Below, one piece after another: positions 46,509-57,699 of a DNA stretch of 64,000 nucleotides. Every line of letters begins with the position of its first letter. Position 1 is the first letter of the stretch. The stretch covers positions 111,840 through 175,839 of the forward strand of contig BCJX01000001.1 of assembly GCA_001600415.1 (NCBI GenBank), in the 5' to 3' direction. The translations under genes were made by a program, and so were the position numbers. The notes under the pieces are model-generated. The model made no database searches. It was not told the DNA's origin and was given only the letters and a program-made list of their open reading frames with translations. The DNA is from Pascua guehoae (Eukaryota > Basidiomycota > Tremellomycetes > Trichosporonales > Trichosporonaceae).

Positions 46509-46613
46509 TGACCATTGACAGGGTCGAACTGTCGACCTCACGCGTTTACTTGATCCCAAGATTCTTGGGGTGAGATGTGAAGCGTGCGCTCTAACCAACT
46601 GAGCTAAATCGCC
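46509..46613 (-). tRNA. tRNA-Val(CAC), 31-nt intron, copy 2
   Basis: The mature part is identical in all stems to the copy at 30991-31096. The intron differs by a few substitutions and is 1 nt shorter, but it keeps the CCCAAGATTCTTGGG hairpin. Total 105 nt. Confidence 0.88.
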
Positions 46614-46805
46614 TACGAGGAAGAGAGAGAATGGTCTCATTCAATGGTGATCATGGATTCCACTCTCTGAACATCTTGGGAGATCTAACTGGTAAAAATG
46701 GGCCGGGGGTTGGGACTGACAGAACTCTTCTTCATTCGGGCGATACCACAAATGGCACTGGCACCCCCAGTGCAGTTTAGACAGAGAACCCTTCACGAAC
46801 GAACT

Positions 46806-46851
46806 GGTGAGCGCGAGCCCAAGATACAGGTGAGCGCGAGCCCAAGATACA
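46806..46851 (+). repeat. Exact 23-bp direct tandem duplication
   Basis: Two perfect head-to-tail copies, 46806-46828 and 46829-46851, beginning GGTGAGCGCGAGCCC. Confidence 0.95.
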
Positions 46852-46967
46852 GGTAACCATCTGGCACCACCTCACCACGCACCCGTTCGCCCCACTAGAG
46901 CACCAACTGTGAACCGAATTGCATCCCACCACCCTCCTCTATGCTCTTATACCTTCTGATTCTGCCC

Positions 46968-48836
46968 CTACTCGCCATCCAGAGGGTACGTCTCCTTCTG
47001 CTGGTTGACCTGAATGCCCCCGCGCTTCTTGTACTCGCCATCGGGAAAGGGGCGGCGCCACCCGCCCTCGGCGACGGGCGTGGACAGCCAGAGGCGCAGG
47101 AGGTGCCGCCGGGGATGCGGGGGCGGGTAGTCTGTGTACGCCGTGCGGGCGTGGAAGACGTGTGCTGCGGTGTCAGTGTGAGTGGTTGGGAGTCTAGCCG
47201 TGGGGCGTGTACATCTCGGGGCCGAGGCAGAGTCTATCCAAGGATCGATTCAACCTCCCTACCCCCCCCCCCCCCCCCCCCCCCAACTCGACTCACTATC
47301 TGCGACGAGCTGGATGTCGCCCACTTCGAGGATCATGTGCAGGGCCAGCCGCTGGGCCGTGTCCTCAAACACCTGGATGGCCTCGACTTGCGCGGGCGTG
47401 AGGGCCGGGATGAGCCCGGCGTCGATGAAGCGCCCGGTCGACTTTATGTAGTACGGGTCGTACGACGAGAGGACGTGGTTGTCGTAGTAGTAGAATAGCT
47501 GGTTGTGAGCGGGCTGGGGCTTGGGCTGGGGCTTGGTCCGGGCTTGGGCTGGGGCTTGGTCCGGGCTTGGTCTGGGGCTTGGACTGGGTCCTGGACTGGT
47601 GTCGAGGCGCGGTTTGCAGGCTGTCGCTCTTTGGGCCAACACGGTCATTCTCAAGACACAGCATTGCGACAGGAGCGCACCTGGTCCTGGGCATACTCAT
47701 CATCCTTTGACGAAGCACTGCACACAACTCTACAACACCAGGCCATACACGCCACCAAGCCACACCACACCACACCATGCACGACACGACTAGAACCCCC
47801 CTACCCCAACTCCAACTCCGACTCCCGACTCACCGACTTGCGATACCACCCATTCTGCCCCTCGGACTCCTCGCCCTTGCGGTCAAAGTACCACACGGGC
47901 TCTGCGAGGAGGCGCGCCACATCGGGCCGTTCGGCCTGGAGTGTGTTCCACACATTGTGCGCCGAGACGATATCGCTCTCGCCCCCCTCCTTGGCGCGGT
48001 GGAGGCAGAGGAGGCCGACAATGTCGGCCGAGTCGGTGTGGAAGAATTGGCGCGCGGCCGTCCTGTCTGTCAGTGGGCGCCACAAGACGAGATGTGGTGT
48101 CGGGCTGGTGGTGTGGCTGTGTGTCCATGAGGTGCGCGCCATACGACCATACCCCAGCTACCATACCCCAGCCACAACACCCCCCAACATACCTCCCCGC
48201 ACAGACCAGGCGGTACTCACGAATAAATGCGCACCTTGTGGATCTGGGTGGGGTCGTTTCCCAAATCCTTGACGTGGCCGAGCACGTGGCCCTTGCCGTT
48301 CTGGCTGAGCGTGTGGCCAAACACGGTCCCGATGCCGAGATAGATGGCGGCGGCCTTTTCGACCGACCACGCGTCGACAGGCAGGCCCTTGATGAGCGCC
48401 ACGCCAATGCCGTCGATGATGCGCGAGCGGATCGTGTGCAGAAACTCGTGTACTTGGGGTGCAAACTTCCATGTATCCTGGGAGGTTAGCATGGATACCA
48501 CACTTGCAGCGACCACCTGCAACAGCGTGCGTGGTTGTGTCCAGCACCAACCTTGTTAATCTCGGTAATCTGCCTGCCCGTCGCGGCAAACGCCTCATAC
48601 GCGTCCTCGAGCTGCCCGACCAGCGCGGGCGTCCACTCATACTTCCACCGCGCAGCGTCAGACGCCAGGTCCTCGCGCGTCCACACGGTCGGGCCCGTGA
48701 TCTTTTTGGGAAAGTTTTCGTACGGCGCCAGGAGGTCGTAGTGGGGCTCGAGCTGGCCGGAAGTCAGGCCGAGCGGGCTCGGTTTGAAGGGTGCTGGCGG
48801 AGTGGGGGTGGCGGTCTGGGTGACGGTGATGGTCAT
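46968..48836 (-). CDS. TauD/TfdA-family Fe(II)/2-oxoglutarate dioxygenase
   Basis: Exons 48836-48552, 48477-48221, 48062-47834, 47498-47297 and 47164-46968 join in frame to 389 residues. The iron site is FFHTDSADIVGLLCL (His189, Asp191) and FHARTAYTDYPP (His329 with the nearby 2-oxoglutarate-binding Arg). ARLLAEPVWYFDRKGE, YYYDNHVLSSYDPYYI and ILEVGDIQLV are typical of the fungal 'taurine catabolism dioxygenase TauD' group. These enzymes hydroxylate small organic acids or sulfonates. The fungal substrates are mostly unknown. Introns 3 and 4 carry a G/C-skewed minisatellite and a 23-C homopolymer. It lies divergent from the first BVMO-type gene. Confidence 0.9.
47262..47284 (+). repeat. 23-C homopolymer inside a dioxygenase intron
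   Basis: Uninterrupted C run within intron 4 (47165-47296). Length is prone to sequencing error. Confidence 0.9.
47512..47600 (+). repeat. Minisatellite inside a dioxygenase intron
   Basis: About 23-bp units built on GGGCTTGGGCTGGGGCTTGG and TCCGGGC, filling about a quarter of the 335-nt intron 3. Confidence 0.85.
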
Positions 48837-50027
48837 GGTGGAGAACGATCTGGAGAACAGGTGGCGGGGTGGGGTTGTTGTTGCCCGTCTTTATGAAGGG
48901 CCCCGAATAGGTGGAGCTAGCGAGCTTGGACTGACATCTAAGACTTGGCACATAGTCTGCGTCCTCCTCCCGCTCGCGGCCGACCGGCCTGGCCGACTCG
49001 TGTGCTCTGCGACCGTTGCATGGCAGTACACAGGGAGCGGACATACTATTCCCGGGGGTAGTGGGAGTTAGTGTCTGCTAGCATGGACGCGTTGTCAATG
49101 GATATATGCCACGCGTCCTGTAGGATGAGCCGTGAGTCAGCTGCCCATGCATACAGGCAGCTGCAGGCAGGTTGCAGGCTGGGATGGAGGATGTCGAGTG
49201 GCGCAGTCTTTGCGCTGGATGACGCCATTTGTGCGCCATCTTATCAGTCAGTCACTCGAAATCATATCTCTCGCCTATCTCGCCAGGAACTGGGAAGTAG
49301 CGCCCCAAGAGCGAGCTGTGGTACCAGCACAAACAGGCCAAATCTGATGGGCCTATTTCGAGCTACTCACAACGAGATCGGAACAGCCGAACCCGTGGAC
49401 GAAACAGGCCACTGTAAATGGGCTGAACACGGTGTGGCGTTTTTGCAAAACTGAAATGATGGATGATGAATGCGGGGTATCTATGGCGTATACTTCCTAG
49501 CGTGTGCGCCAGCTCCACATCTGTCAACACTCTTTGTTCCCACTCATACCTCTTACAACCGTGTCTGGTTCTGTCTCTAATCACGCCTCGATCACGACAG
49601 CCTCGATCGATATGTCTGAAAGGAGTTGATACACGTGCTGACCAAGACGGGGTATGGAAGTTATCCGTCCGCCCAACTGGCTTTTGGCGAGCCGGAATGC
49701 TGCTGAAGCCTGTGGCGCACCAAAGTTCCCCAGCGACCAGGTTGGGATATTGGGAGGTGGACTGTGTGGGTTGTACGGGCTGTGTGGGGGGTGTGGGCTG
49801 TGCCACATCGTGTCTCGGGCCACGGCAGCTGCAGCAGGATTCATGTCAAGTCACGTCAGTATGCGCTGTGGTTTGACATCAATCTTCTCGGGGTCGATTG
49901 GCTGCGTCGCCGTTCACCCAACACCCTGTCAGACCACATCCACACGACTCCACTGTCGAAACACATTGTTTAAAGATCTTGCCTGTGGAGTTGACGAGCA
50001 CACACACTCAGTTGGTATCACACAACT
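48837..50027. other. Divergent promoter region, 1.2 kb
   Basis: Between the TauD-type gene (-) and the BVMO-type gene (+). No gene or strong element recognised. Confidence 0.5.
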
Positions 50028-52215
50028 ATGACCCGTCCAAAGACAATCCGGACCGTCATCATCGGCGGCGGCATCTCGGGCATCGCCCAAGCGATCCGCC
50101 TAAAGGACGAGCTCGGCGACCGCGTGCACATCACCGTGAGCCTCAACGCAAACCATGTCGCGACTGACGGCAGATTCTCGAGAAGAGGGGTTCACCCGGT
50201 GGAGTCTGGCGAGACTCTCTCTGGCCCGACGCAGGTGTGTCCCACAACCCTCCGCGACTAACACGAACCAGGTGTCGACGTCCCGATCCACCTGTACAGC
50301 CTGTACTCGGACCTCAAGCCCGACTGGGACAGCGTGTACGCGACCCAACCCGAGGTGCTGGCGTACTGGGAATCCCTCGTTGATCGGTATGGTGGGTACA
50401 GTCCTCTTGTCCACGACGCGGTACTGATGCCCAAAGCACTGCGGCACGACTTTGTCTTCAACTCGGAGTTTATCGGTTCCGAGTGGTCCACATCCCAACA
50501 GGTGCACACGATCCACGTGCGGAGTGCGCAGACGGGCCGCATTGTCGACCTCGAGGCCGAGGTGCTCATTTCGGCGACGGGACCGCTGGCCAAGCCTGTC
50601 ATTCCCGATATTCCGGGCGTAAAGGACTTTCAGGGGGCGTACTTTCACAATCTGCGCTGGGACGCCAGTGTGGATTTCACGGGCAAGCGCGTGGCTGTGA
50701 TCGGGAATGGGTCGTCTGGGGTTCAGTTCGTCGTGAGTAGCGGGTGGGCGCGGGGGTGGCCACGGCGCAGTGACCAACTACTGATAATGAATAGCCAGGG
50801 GTATCGCAGATTCCAGGCGTGACATTGACGCACTACATCCGCTCGGGCGGATACTTTATCCCCAAGCGTGAGCAACCGTGAGCGTGCTGCGTGCGCGGCT
50901 GACATCGCAGTCCAGAGAAAGTACAGCGCGCTGGAAAAGTGGGCCTTCCGCTGGATCCCGGGCTGGATCCAGGTCCATCGCTTCCTCCTCCTTCTCGAGG
51001 TAAGCCCCCACACCACTGTTCCGTCTGACACACGAGCACGACAGCAAGTGGTCGGTCAAGACGTCGCTGCACGACCCCAACCGCGAAAAGTACGAGGCCT
51101 TCCTGCTCGACTACCTGCGCGAAAAGGCGCCGGCCGAGTATCTCGAGGCACTGACCCCGCACTATCGTGAGCAGCCCTCGTCATCTCTCACAACGACCCG
51201 CCACCCACGAGGTTGCTAACAACTAGCGGTGGGAACGAAACGGCCCGCACTCGACCTCGGCTGGCTCGACGCCCTGCACCAGCCCAACGTCACGCTCGTC
51301 TCGGACCGCATCGCGCGCGTGACGCCGTCGGGCATCGAGACGGCCGACGGCGTCCGGCGCGAGCACGACGTCATCATCTACGCGACGGGCTCGGACGTGC
51401 CCAACCACGGTCTGGGGGCAAATGTTGGCGTGCTGGGCGAGGACCGCGTCGAGCTGCAGCAGTACTGGAAGGACATTGGCGGGCCCCAGTCGTATGCCGG
51501 CCTGGCAGTGCCAAAGGTGTGTATCACACCGACACCTAATTCGACGAAACTCCCCTGACGCCAGTTCCCCAACTACTTTATCGTCATCGGACCCAACAGT
51601 GTCGCGGGCTCGTGGGGGTTCACGCTCGGCCGCCAGACGGCGGCGATCGCCCATATCGTCCGCGAGGTACGTGCGCTGCCCCAAACCGTCCCTAACGCCA
51701 GCTCGTTGACTATGGCATTTCGTCCGTGCAGCCCAACGAGGACGTGTTCCGCGCCGAGAACGAAAGGATCCGCCAGAAGCTCGAGTTTTCTGTACGTCAC
51801 CCATACTGGTTTCGCTGCAGATGGGGCCAGGGCTGATCCACAGACGGCTGCGAGCACGCGCGCCGATAACTGGTGGCGCACAAAGGAGGGACGTGTGACA
51901 GTCATCAACCCCCAGACGGGCCGTGAGTACCTCTCACTCACTGTATCCAGCAATCGCTGACCCCCAGTGAGCCTATGGTGGAACACGCTCAGCACCAGGT
52001 GGGCCGACTGGGACGCTGTGCGAGTCACAACTGCAGACGGCAAGGCACGCCTCGAAGTAGTGAACGTGGCCGCCCTCAAGCGCAGGAGGCGCGTCGTCAA
52101 GGCCGTCGTCGCTGCAGGTGTAACGGGGTTGCTGTATTGGTCGTGGCCTAGTGTGCTGGAGGGTGTGCTCAAGTTCGTCGAGCATCCTCGCGTTGCAGAT
52201 CTTTGGAGATCGTAG
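50028..52215 (+). CDS. Baeyer-Villiger-type flavin monooxygenase 1, C-terminal membrane anchor
   Basis: Twelve exons join in frame to 557 residues: 50028-50135, 50174-50234, 50272-50391, 50437-50732, 50795-50867, 50911-50999, 51049-51166, 51227-51516, 51565-51666, 51702-51791, 51844-51922, 51968-52215. The FAD Rossmann motif is VIIGGGISG (near residue 11), and the BVMO fingerprint FxGxxxHxxxW/D is FQGAYFHNLRWD. The NADPH motif is VIGNGSSGVQ, then PVGTKRPALDLGWLDALH and IYATGSDV. The C-terminus has a basic patch KRRRRVVK then a hydrophobic helix (AVVAAGVTGLLYW), so it may be tail-anchored. Family chemistry inserts oxygen next to a ketone to make an ester or lactone. Substrate not deducible. 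Confidence 0.9.
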
Positions 52216-52520
52216 CCAGCGTAGAAGATCAATAACGTTGACGCTGATATGAGTGCTGTTGATGGTTAGAGTTGCTTGAACATTTGACACATTGATTGGT
52301 CCCATGTCACAACCCATCCGTATGCTCGTCGTGGGGCTTCGGCCTCATTAGAGTGTAGAGTGGCATTGCAAGTACGGGGGTCCGGTGTTTCGCAGCTAAG
52401 CGATCAGTGGTGTTGAAGTGGCAAGAGAAATGCACGCCGCTCACAGTCAAAGTCGTCCGGAGCGTGGTGGGTGCCTCGGTGTCCGTCACCACGGTAGCTC
52501 GACGTCGACTAGGGACGCGG
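52216..52520. other. Convergent 3' region, 305 bp
   Basis: 3' flank shared by the BVMO-type gene and the BTB gene. No feature recognised. Confidence 0.5.
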
Positions 52521-53546
52521 TTACAGGTCGAGGTCGAGAGTGTACGCAGAGCGAGGGAGGGCCTCGTCGAAGGCGTGATCCATGACGCGGATGAGGCGAT
52601 GGGCGCAGTCCTCGCACGAAGTGTCCGGATTGTAACTCTTGTTGCCCCTCGCGATGAGTTGAGGATTGTTCGCGAGGCGTTTGCGGCACAAGGCCGCCTC
52701 GAATGAGACGTAATCGGTGAAATCACCACGCCACCGGCGGAACTCGGGGCAGGGATGATCCTGCAGTCTGCACTCCATGTGGAACATGTTGCCAAAGGCG
52801 CGCACCGCGTGCTGGGTGGCTGCCTCCTCCAAGGCGTGCAATCCCCCATGCAACCGCGTGTGGTGGCTGAGAAGGCGGACAAGCGTTTGGGGGACGAACG
52901 CACGGGGCTCACGGGCACGGAGAGCGTTGACAAGACTGGTGCGGTAGCCCTGGTGCTCCTTGAGCGAGATCAGGGCAAGTTCGTCGACGGCCTTCTTGTC
53001 GCGCGCAAGGATCGCAATGACGAGGCGAGTAGAGGGCTGTACACAACGGACGCACTCGGTGGCCTTGAGGAGTAGCGGGAAGAGGATGGGCAGGTTGTAC
53101 GTCGTCGCAATCTCGAGCACGTCATCGCACAAGTCCTCGTCGATGCAAAAGCTCGGCGGAACAACGGCTTGGAGGGTTGTCTTGATCACAGAGAGCGCAA
53201 AGTGGAGACCCTTGGGTTTTGCCGAAGCCAGGCGGATCAAAGGTCCCTGGTCGGTGTCGACCGTTGGGAGCGAGCTCTTGTTGGCAAAGAACGTCGAGGC
53301 CACGGCCAGAGCCCCCAGCTCAAAGCGGAAGCAGGTCCCGTCCGACGCCTGGAGGATGGTGGCATCAGCAGGCTTGTCAAAGTCCTTGTTGAATCGGAGT
53401 TGGGGCTGGGGCGCGCGGGGGATCGTGTGCTGTGAAGCCGTGTCGGACTGATCCGCAGGCTCGTCGTCATTCGAGGGCGGTTTGACGCGGGGGGAATCGC
53501 GAGAGTCTTGGTGGTGGGCCTGCGCGCCACCCGTGCCGGTCGCCAT
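52521..53546 (-). CDS. BTB/POZ-domain protein
   Basis: A single exon of 341 residues. A polar N-tail (about 50 residues) leads into a BTB fold: RFNKDFDKPADATILQASDG, then FRFELGALAVASTFFANKS and the helical part ending about residue 150 (DDVLEIATTYNLPILFPLLL). The following helices resemble the BACK-like region of fungal BTB proteins. There is no kelch, MATH or zinc-finger domain. Proteins of this shape form large lineage-specific families in Tremellomycetes, and their partners are unknown. A set of cysteines near the C-terminus (TSCEDCAHR) may bind metal. Low conservation and lack of introns fit a lineage-specific expansion. Confidence 0.82.
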   Translation of the reverse strand: MATGTGGAQAHHQDSRDSPRVKPPSNDDEPADQSDTASQHTIPRAPQPQLRFNKDFDKPADATILQASDGTCFRFELGALAVASTFFANKSSLPTVDTDQGPLIRLASAKPKGLHFALSVIKTTLQAVVPPSFCIDEDLCDDVLEIATTYNLPILFPLLLKATECVRCVQPSTRLVIAILARDKKAVDELALISLKEHQGYRTSLVNALRAREPRAFVPQTLVRLLSHHTRLHGGLHALEEAATQHAVRAFGNMFHMECRLQDHPCPEFRRWRGDFTDYVSFEAALCRKRLANNPQLIARGNKSYNPDTSCEDCAHRLIRVMDHAFDEALPRSAYTLDLDL

Positions 53547-53920
53547 GGTGAACCGGTCGTTTGCGAAGAGAAGAATCTCGGGGCGGCCTGCACAGCGAGG
53601 CTAGAGGGGAGAGGTACGGAACAGTCAAAGGATAAGTAGGACACAAGAGAAAGGGTGAGAGAGAGAGAGAGAGAATTAAAGAAATGGGAAGTTGGCGAAA
53701 GAGAAGTGTACAAAATGGGTGTTTGCCGCCGCGTCGCATGTGTGGATACACTCTGCCCCGCCCCGCCCAGGTGGGCGTTATACGCCCGTCCTTGTACGAT
53801 CAGTATTCATCCATATCTCAGCACATCACATCGACACATCAGCACATCAGAATAATCATGCACTGGGGCCACTTTGGACTTCTGGACTGCATAACCTCGT
53901 CTTAACCTTTACAAACCCCA
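53547..53920. other. Intergenic, 375 bp, with GA run
   Basis: Promoter of the BTB gene with a GA run at about 53656-53674, then 3' flank of the acyl-CoA synthetase. Confidence 0.6.
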
Positions 53921-56744
53921 CTACAGCTTGGCTTGGCGCTGCTTCGACTTCTTGTACAATGCCTGCACCGTCTTCTTGATATCCGTCTTGATCGCCTTGC
54001 CGTTGACATTACGAGCTGTAGGTGAGTACAGGGTCTGGGGGTGGAGCGCAGTGTGGGATAAAGTTGAGGTACTCACGCAGAGGCTCCTCGGAGATCCACA
54101 CAAACACGGGACGCGCGTGTGATCGCAGGCTAATGTCAGCAGGGAACAGCGACATGACATGACACGATACTCACCGTTTAGACGCCGCGTCGATAACCTC
54201 CTGTGGCGTAGCCTTGGCGCCCGGTGCCAGACTGACGGCGACGGCGACAAGCTCGCCGAGAAGGTCGTCGGGGACAGGGACGGCTGCGGCCTCTGCAATT
54301 CGGTCGTCGAGGAAGACGGCGTTCTCGACCTCTTCCGAGGAAATGTTCTCGCCGCCGCGGATGATGATATCCTTGACTGGGCGGTGAGTGGCTGTCACGA
54401 GTATATCGACTTGTAACGGGGAATTGTTGGGGAGAAGAGAAGCAGAAGGAGGAGATAAGTGGAAAGAGGAGGGAAAGGAAGGCTGGACAGGAGAGATGCG
54501 GAAGGAGAGACTGGGGAGGAGAGGAGACACCAGAGATGGGAGAATAGGAAGGAGGTAACCGGTGGAGAGAGCGGGGAAGAGAGAGAGCAGGATGGAGAGA
54601 GCGGAGAGGAGAGAACAAAGAGCAATACGCACTGCGGTCCGAGATGAACAGGAAGCCCTCGTCGTCAATGTACCCCGCGTCGCCAGTGCTCAACCAGCCG
54701 TCCTTGTCGAGCGCAGCTGCAGTTGCCCCTATGAAGCGTCAGCGGCCATGCTAACCTGCAGTGAGTACGCACGGATGTCGCCAATGTACTCCTTCATAAT
54801 GTTGGGCCCGCGGGCCTGGATCTCGCCGACGGTGTTTGGGGGCAGGACCTGCTTTGACTCTGGGTCCCAGATGCGCACGTCGCTGATGGCAATAGTCGGA
54901 CCGCTGGGAGAGGGTTAGTCACGACCCCGATGCTTCCTGACAGGGTCAAACGTACACGCTCTTGGGCTTTGTGATATAGTCTGGGCCCGAGTTTCCGTTG
55001 TGGAGCGCGTTGGTCTCGGTCATGCCCCATCCCTGGCCACTGTACAGGGTCAGCAAGCGAGTACTTTGTGTTTGGTATTCTAGTGAGTGGGACGTACTTT
55101 CCGGCATCGGGCCAGCGCTTCTTGACGTCGTCGGCGAGGCGGGACGAGGCCGCCGCACCGCCGTAGCTCACGCCCTTCATCTTGATATCCCGGGGGAGGC
55201 GGGGCGACTGGAGAATGGCTGTAGCGATGGCTGGGACGCTGGTATGTGTGAGTAGGAGATTTACGCAAGGTGAGTGCAAACGTACCCGCCCATGACGTTG
55301 ACCTTGTTGGCAACGATGAGGTCGACCGCGTCGTCGACATTCCACCGCCGCATGAGGACGAGCTTTACACCCGCCGTGTAGGACCGGAGCAGCCAGCTGA
55401 GGCAGCCCGTGACGTGGAAGAAGGGGATGGCCATGAGGCCAACGTCCTGCTCGGCGGCCATTGCCTCTGCCATCATGAGCAGTTCCTTGAGCGATGCTCC
55501 CCCACGCAGTCCCGCGCGAAGCGCACCTGGAAAGTGAGTTTTGTGGACCTAGCTTGCTGCAACACGGGCTCATCAGGGTGAACCTACCGACAACGCCAGA
55601 AGTAATGTTGTGGAGGGCCGCACGCTGCGACGAGAGGACGGCCTTGGGGTAGCCAGTGGTGCCCGAGGTGAAGAAGACGACACCGTCGCTGTCAGGAGTG
55701 AGCTCTTCGAGGTCGACGCCGTTGACGACCTCGTTCATCGTCAGAGGCGACACGACGAGGTTGGCAAAGTCAATGTCCTGCGGTGTGAGTTTTGAGGCAG
55801 TGCCCTCCGTCAGCGGGCTGAACTCACCTTGACGTCGTCACGACCGAGGTATGCTGCCGACGACCACGCGTAGACTTCCCCAACACGGCCGGCATTGAGC
55901 TCTGCGCGGTGCGCCTGGAGGATGGCGGCCGACTGGGCGTCGGCGAGGACAATGGGCGGCCTGGTCTTGGACAGGCAGTGCACCATCGCGTCGGGCTTGA
56001 CCGACGCATTGACCATGACGGGGACGGCGCCCAGGAGGTGGATTGCCGTGAACGCAGTCACCCATCTGCAGAATTAGCAGGCAGGCTGGAGAGTTTTGTG
56101 ACGCCGGGCATGTTGCAATCACTCACCCAATGCTGTTGTACCCAACGAGCCCCACGCGCGTCCCGACCCGCACGCCACGGGCGCGGAGCCACGCAGCGAG
56201 GGCAACGGCGCGCCCGTGGACCTGGCCAAAGGTGACACACTCGCGCTGGTCCTTGGGCGCGGGCTCGGGGAGGGGCGCGTCCAGAAACTCGCGGTCCTTG
56301 AACTTGACCATGCCTTCGGTGAGGGCGGCGCGGAAGCTTGGCGGAGCCTGTGTGTCAGTGGGCGAGGCCAAGTGTGCCTACTGGGACAAATAAAGCAGGG
56401 GGAAGCACAACGTGGTGACTACGCAGCGTCATGTCAAGGCGGAAATCTGGATGTCCTCCATTGCTGGCCCCAACACCCCCACGCTTGCTTCGCCGGCGGC
56501 GCGACATCGCATCCAAACGCCACGTACATGCTTCCAGACACGGTGCTCGAGGCCGTCAATGACAACCGTCTCAATCTCCCAGGGCGTCCCCGGCTGGCAG
56601 ATGATCTTGTCGCCTGCGAACGGTCAGTCCATGACGTCGATGGCACGCGCGATGACACCCGCGACGTGCCAACCGCGCCGACATCCACCTGGACTCACAC
56701 TCGGCGATGGTGAGCTGGCGCGGAGCAGATACAGTGGCAGACAT
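53921..56744 (-). CDS. Peroxisomal acyl-CoA synthetase (AMP-binding, PTS1 AKL)
   Basis: Thirteen exons join in frame to 606 residues: 56744-56699, 56613-56528, 56347-56127, 56065-55828, 55777-55588, 55526-55286, 55238-55098, 55039-54956, 54903-54773, 54728-54633, 54373-54175, 54129-54077, 54015-53921. The AMP-binding P-loop is [15 protein letters not shown], the A5 motif [10 protein letters not shown], the A7-A8 hinge [19 protein letters not shown] then [18 protein letters not shown], and the A10 lysine lies in [10 protein letters not shown]. It ends RQAKL, a type 1 peroxisomal signal. The reaction activates a carboxylic acid to its CoA ester with ATP. Chain length is unknown. The 259-nt intron 10 is one long pyrimidine-rich tract. 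Confidence 0.92.
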
Positions 56745-57699
56745 GGTGGGAGCGTCAGTCATGCAGCCTAGAGGTGAGAGGTGTTGACAAAAGCTGCCCC
56801 ACAGCACACAAAGTCACGAGGCTATATTATTCCACCGCGGGCAGTGGATACAGCATACATTGTGGTGGTACTCCCCGCGGGGCCACGAAGGTTCGGGAAG
56901 GCCTCCAATGTCTACCCGGGTGTCGGACATCGGAGATGGCCGGTGGCGCCGCCTGCGTGGTAATGCCCCGCCGAGCCGAGCGACGCGCAGTTACAGCAGT
57001 TGTGAGCGGTTTGTGGGGAATGTGAGATATTCGTTGCTGGCAAACGTTGTCGAGGTCGTGTCTTTCGATGGAGTGCAGGCATGAGCGATAGCGTGCATAC
57101 ATGCTGTGATAAGAAAGTACCGAGTGTAAGCTAGCAGCACTTGCGGCTGGCGTTGAGCTAGCTCGAAGCGCTTTCAGCTAGGACTGTTCTTCAATCCTGG
57201 TCGGGGCGGCGACCGCCGCGGGCCGAAACTAACTCTGATGTGTGACTGGGCGTTGATTCGCCCACATGCCGGTGCCTCGCCCACCTCGCCGCTGCAACAA
57301 CAACATGTGAGCGACAAACGCCACACCCATGTACGCCACTGCCAAGGGCGCGGTCATGCGCGCTCGCTGGCATGTGTATCGGATCACTGCGACCCAGCTC
57401 TAGCCGTCGCCAACCGCGACCCATGGCTGGGTGACGGCTTACCCCGCCATGTGCGCGTCGTCTCAGAGTCACCCCATGGGCCATGGGGCTGCATGACTGT
57501 CCTATCGTGCTGTAGCATGAAAACACGGCTGCACCATCAGATTCACCCCACGGGGCTGCATGATGACTACTGTATCCTACCCTGCCATTCTACCTACTGA
57601 CGAGTGCACGGATGTGGCCGACTGGCACGCTTCCGCCACCACCGGGACGCACTACTCCGCTCCCACGGCCCAACGCGCGTCACTCCGACACTGCCAACC
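56745..57699. other. Intergenic, 955 bp
   Basis: Promoter of the acyl-CoA synthetase and 3' flank of the second BVMO-type gene, both on the minus strand. No other feature. Confidence 0.5.
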
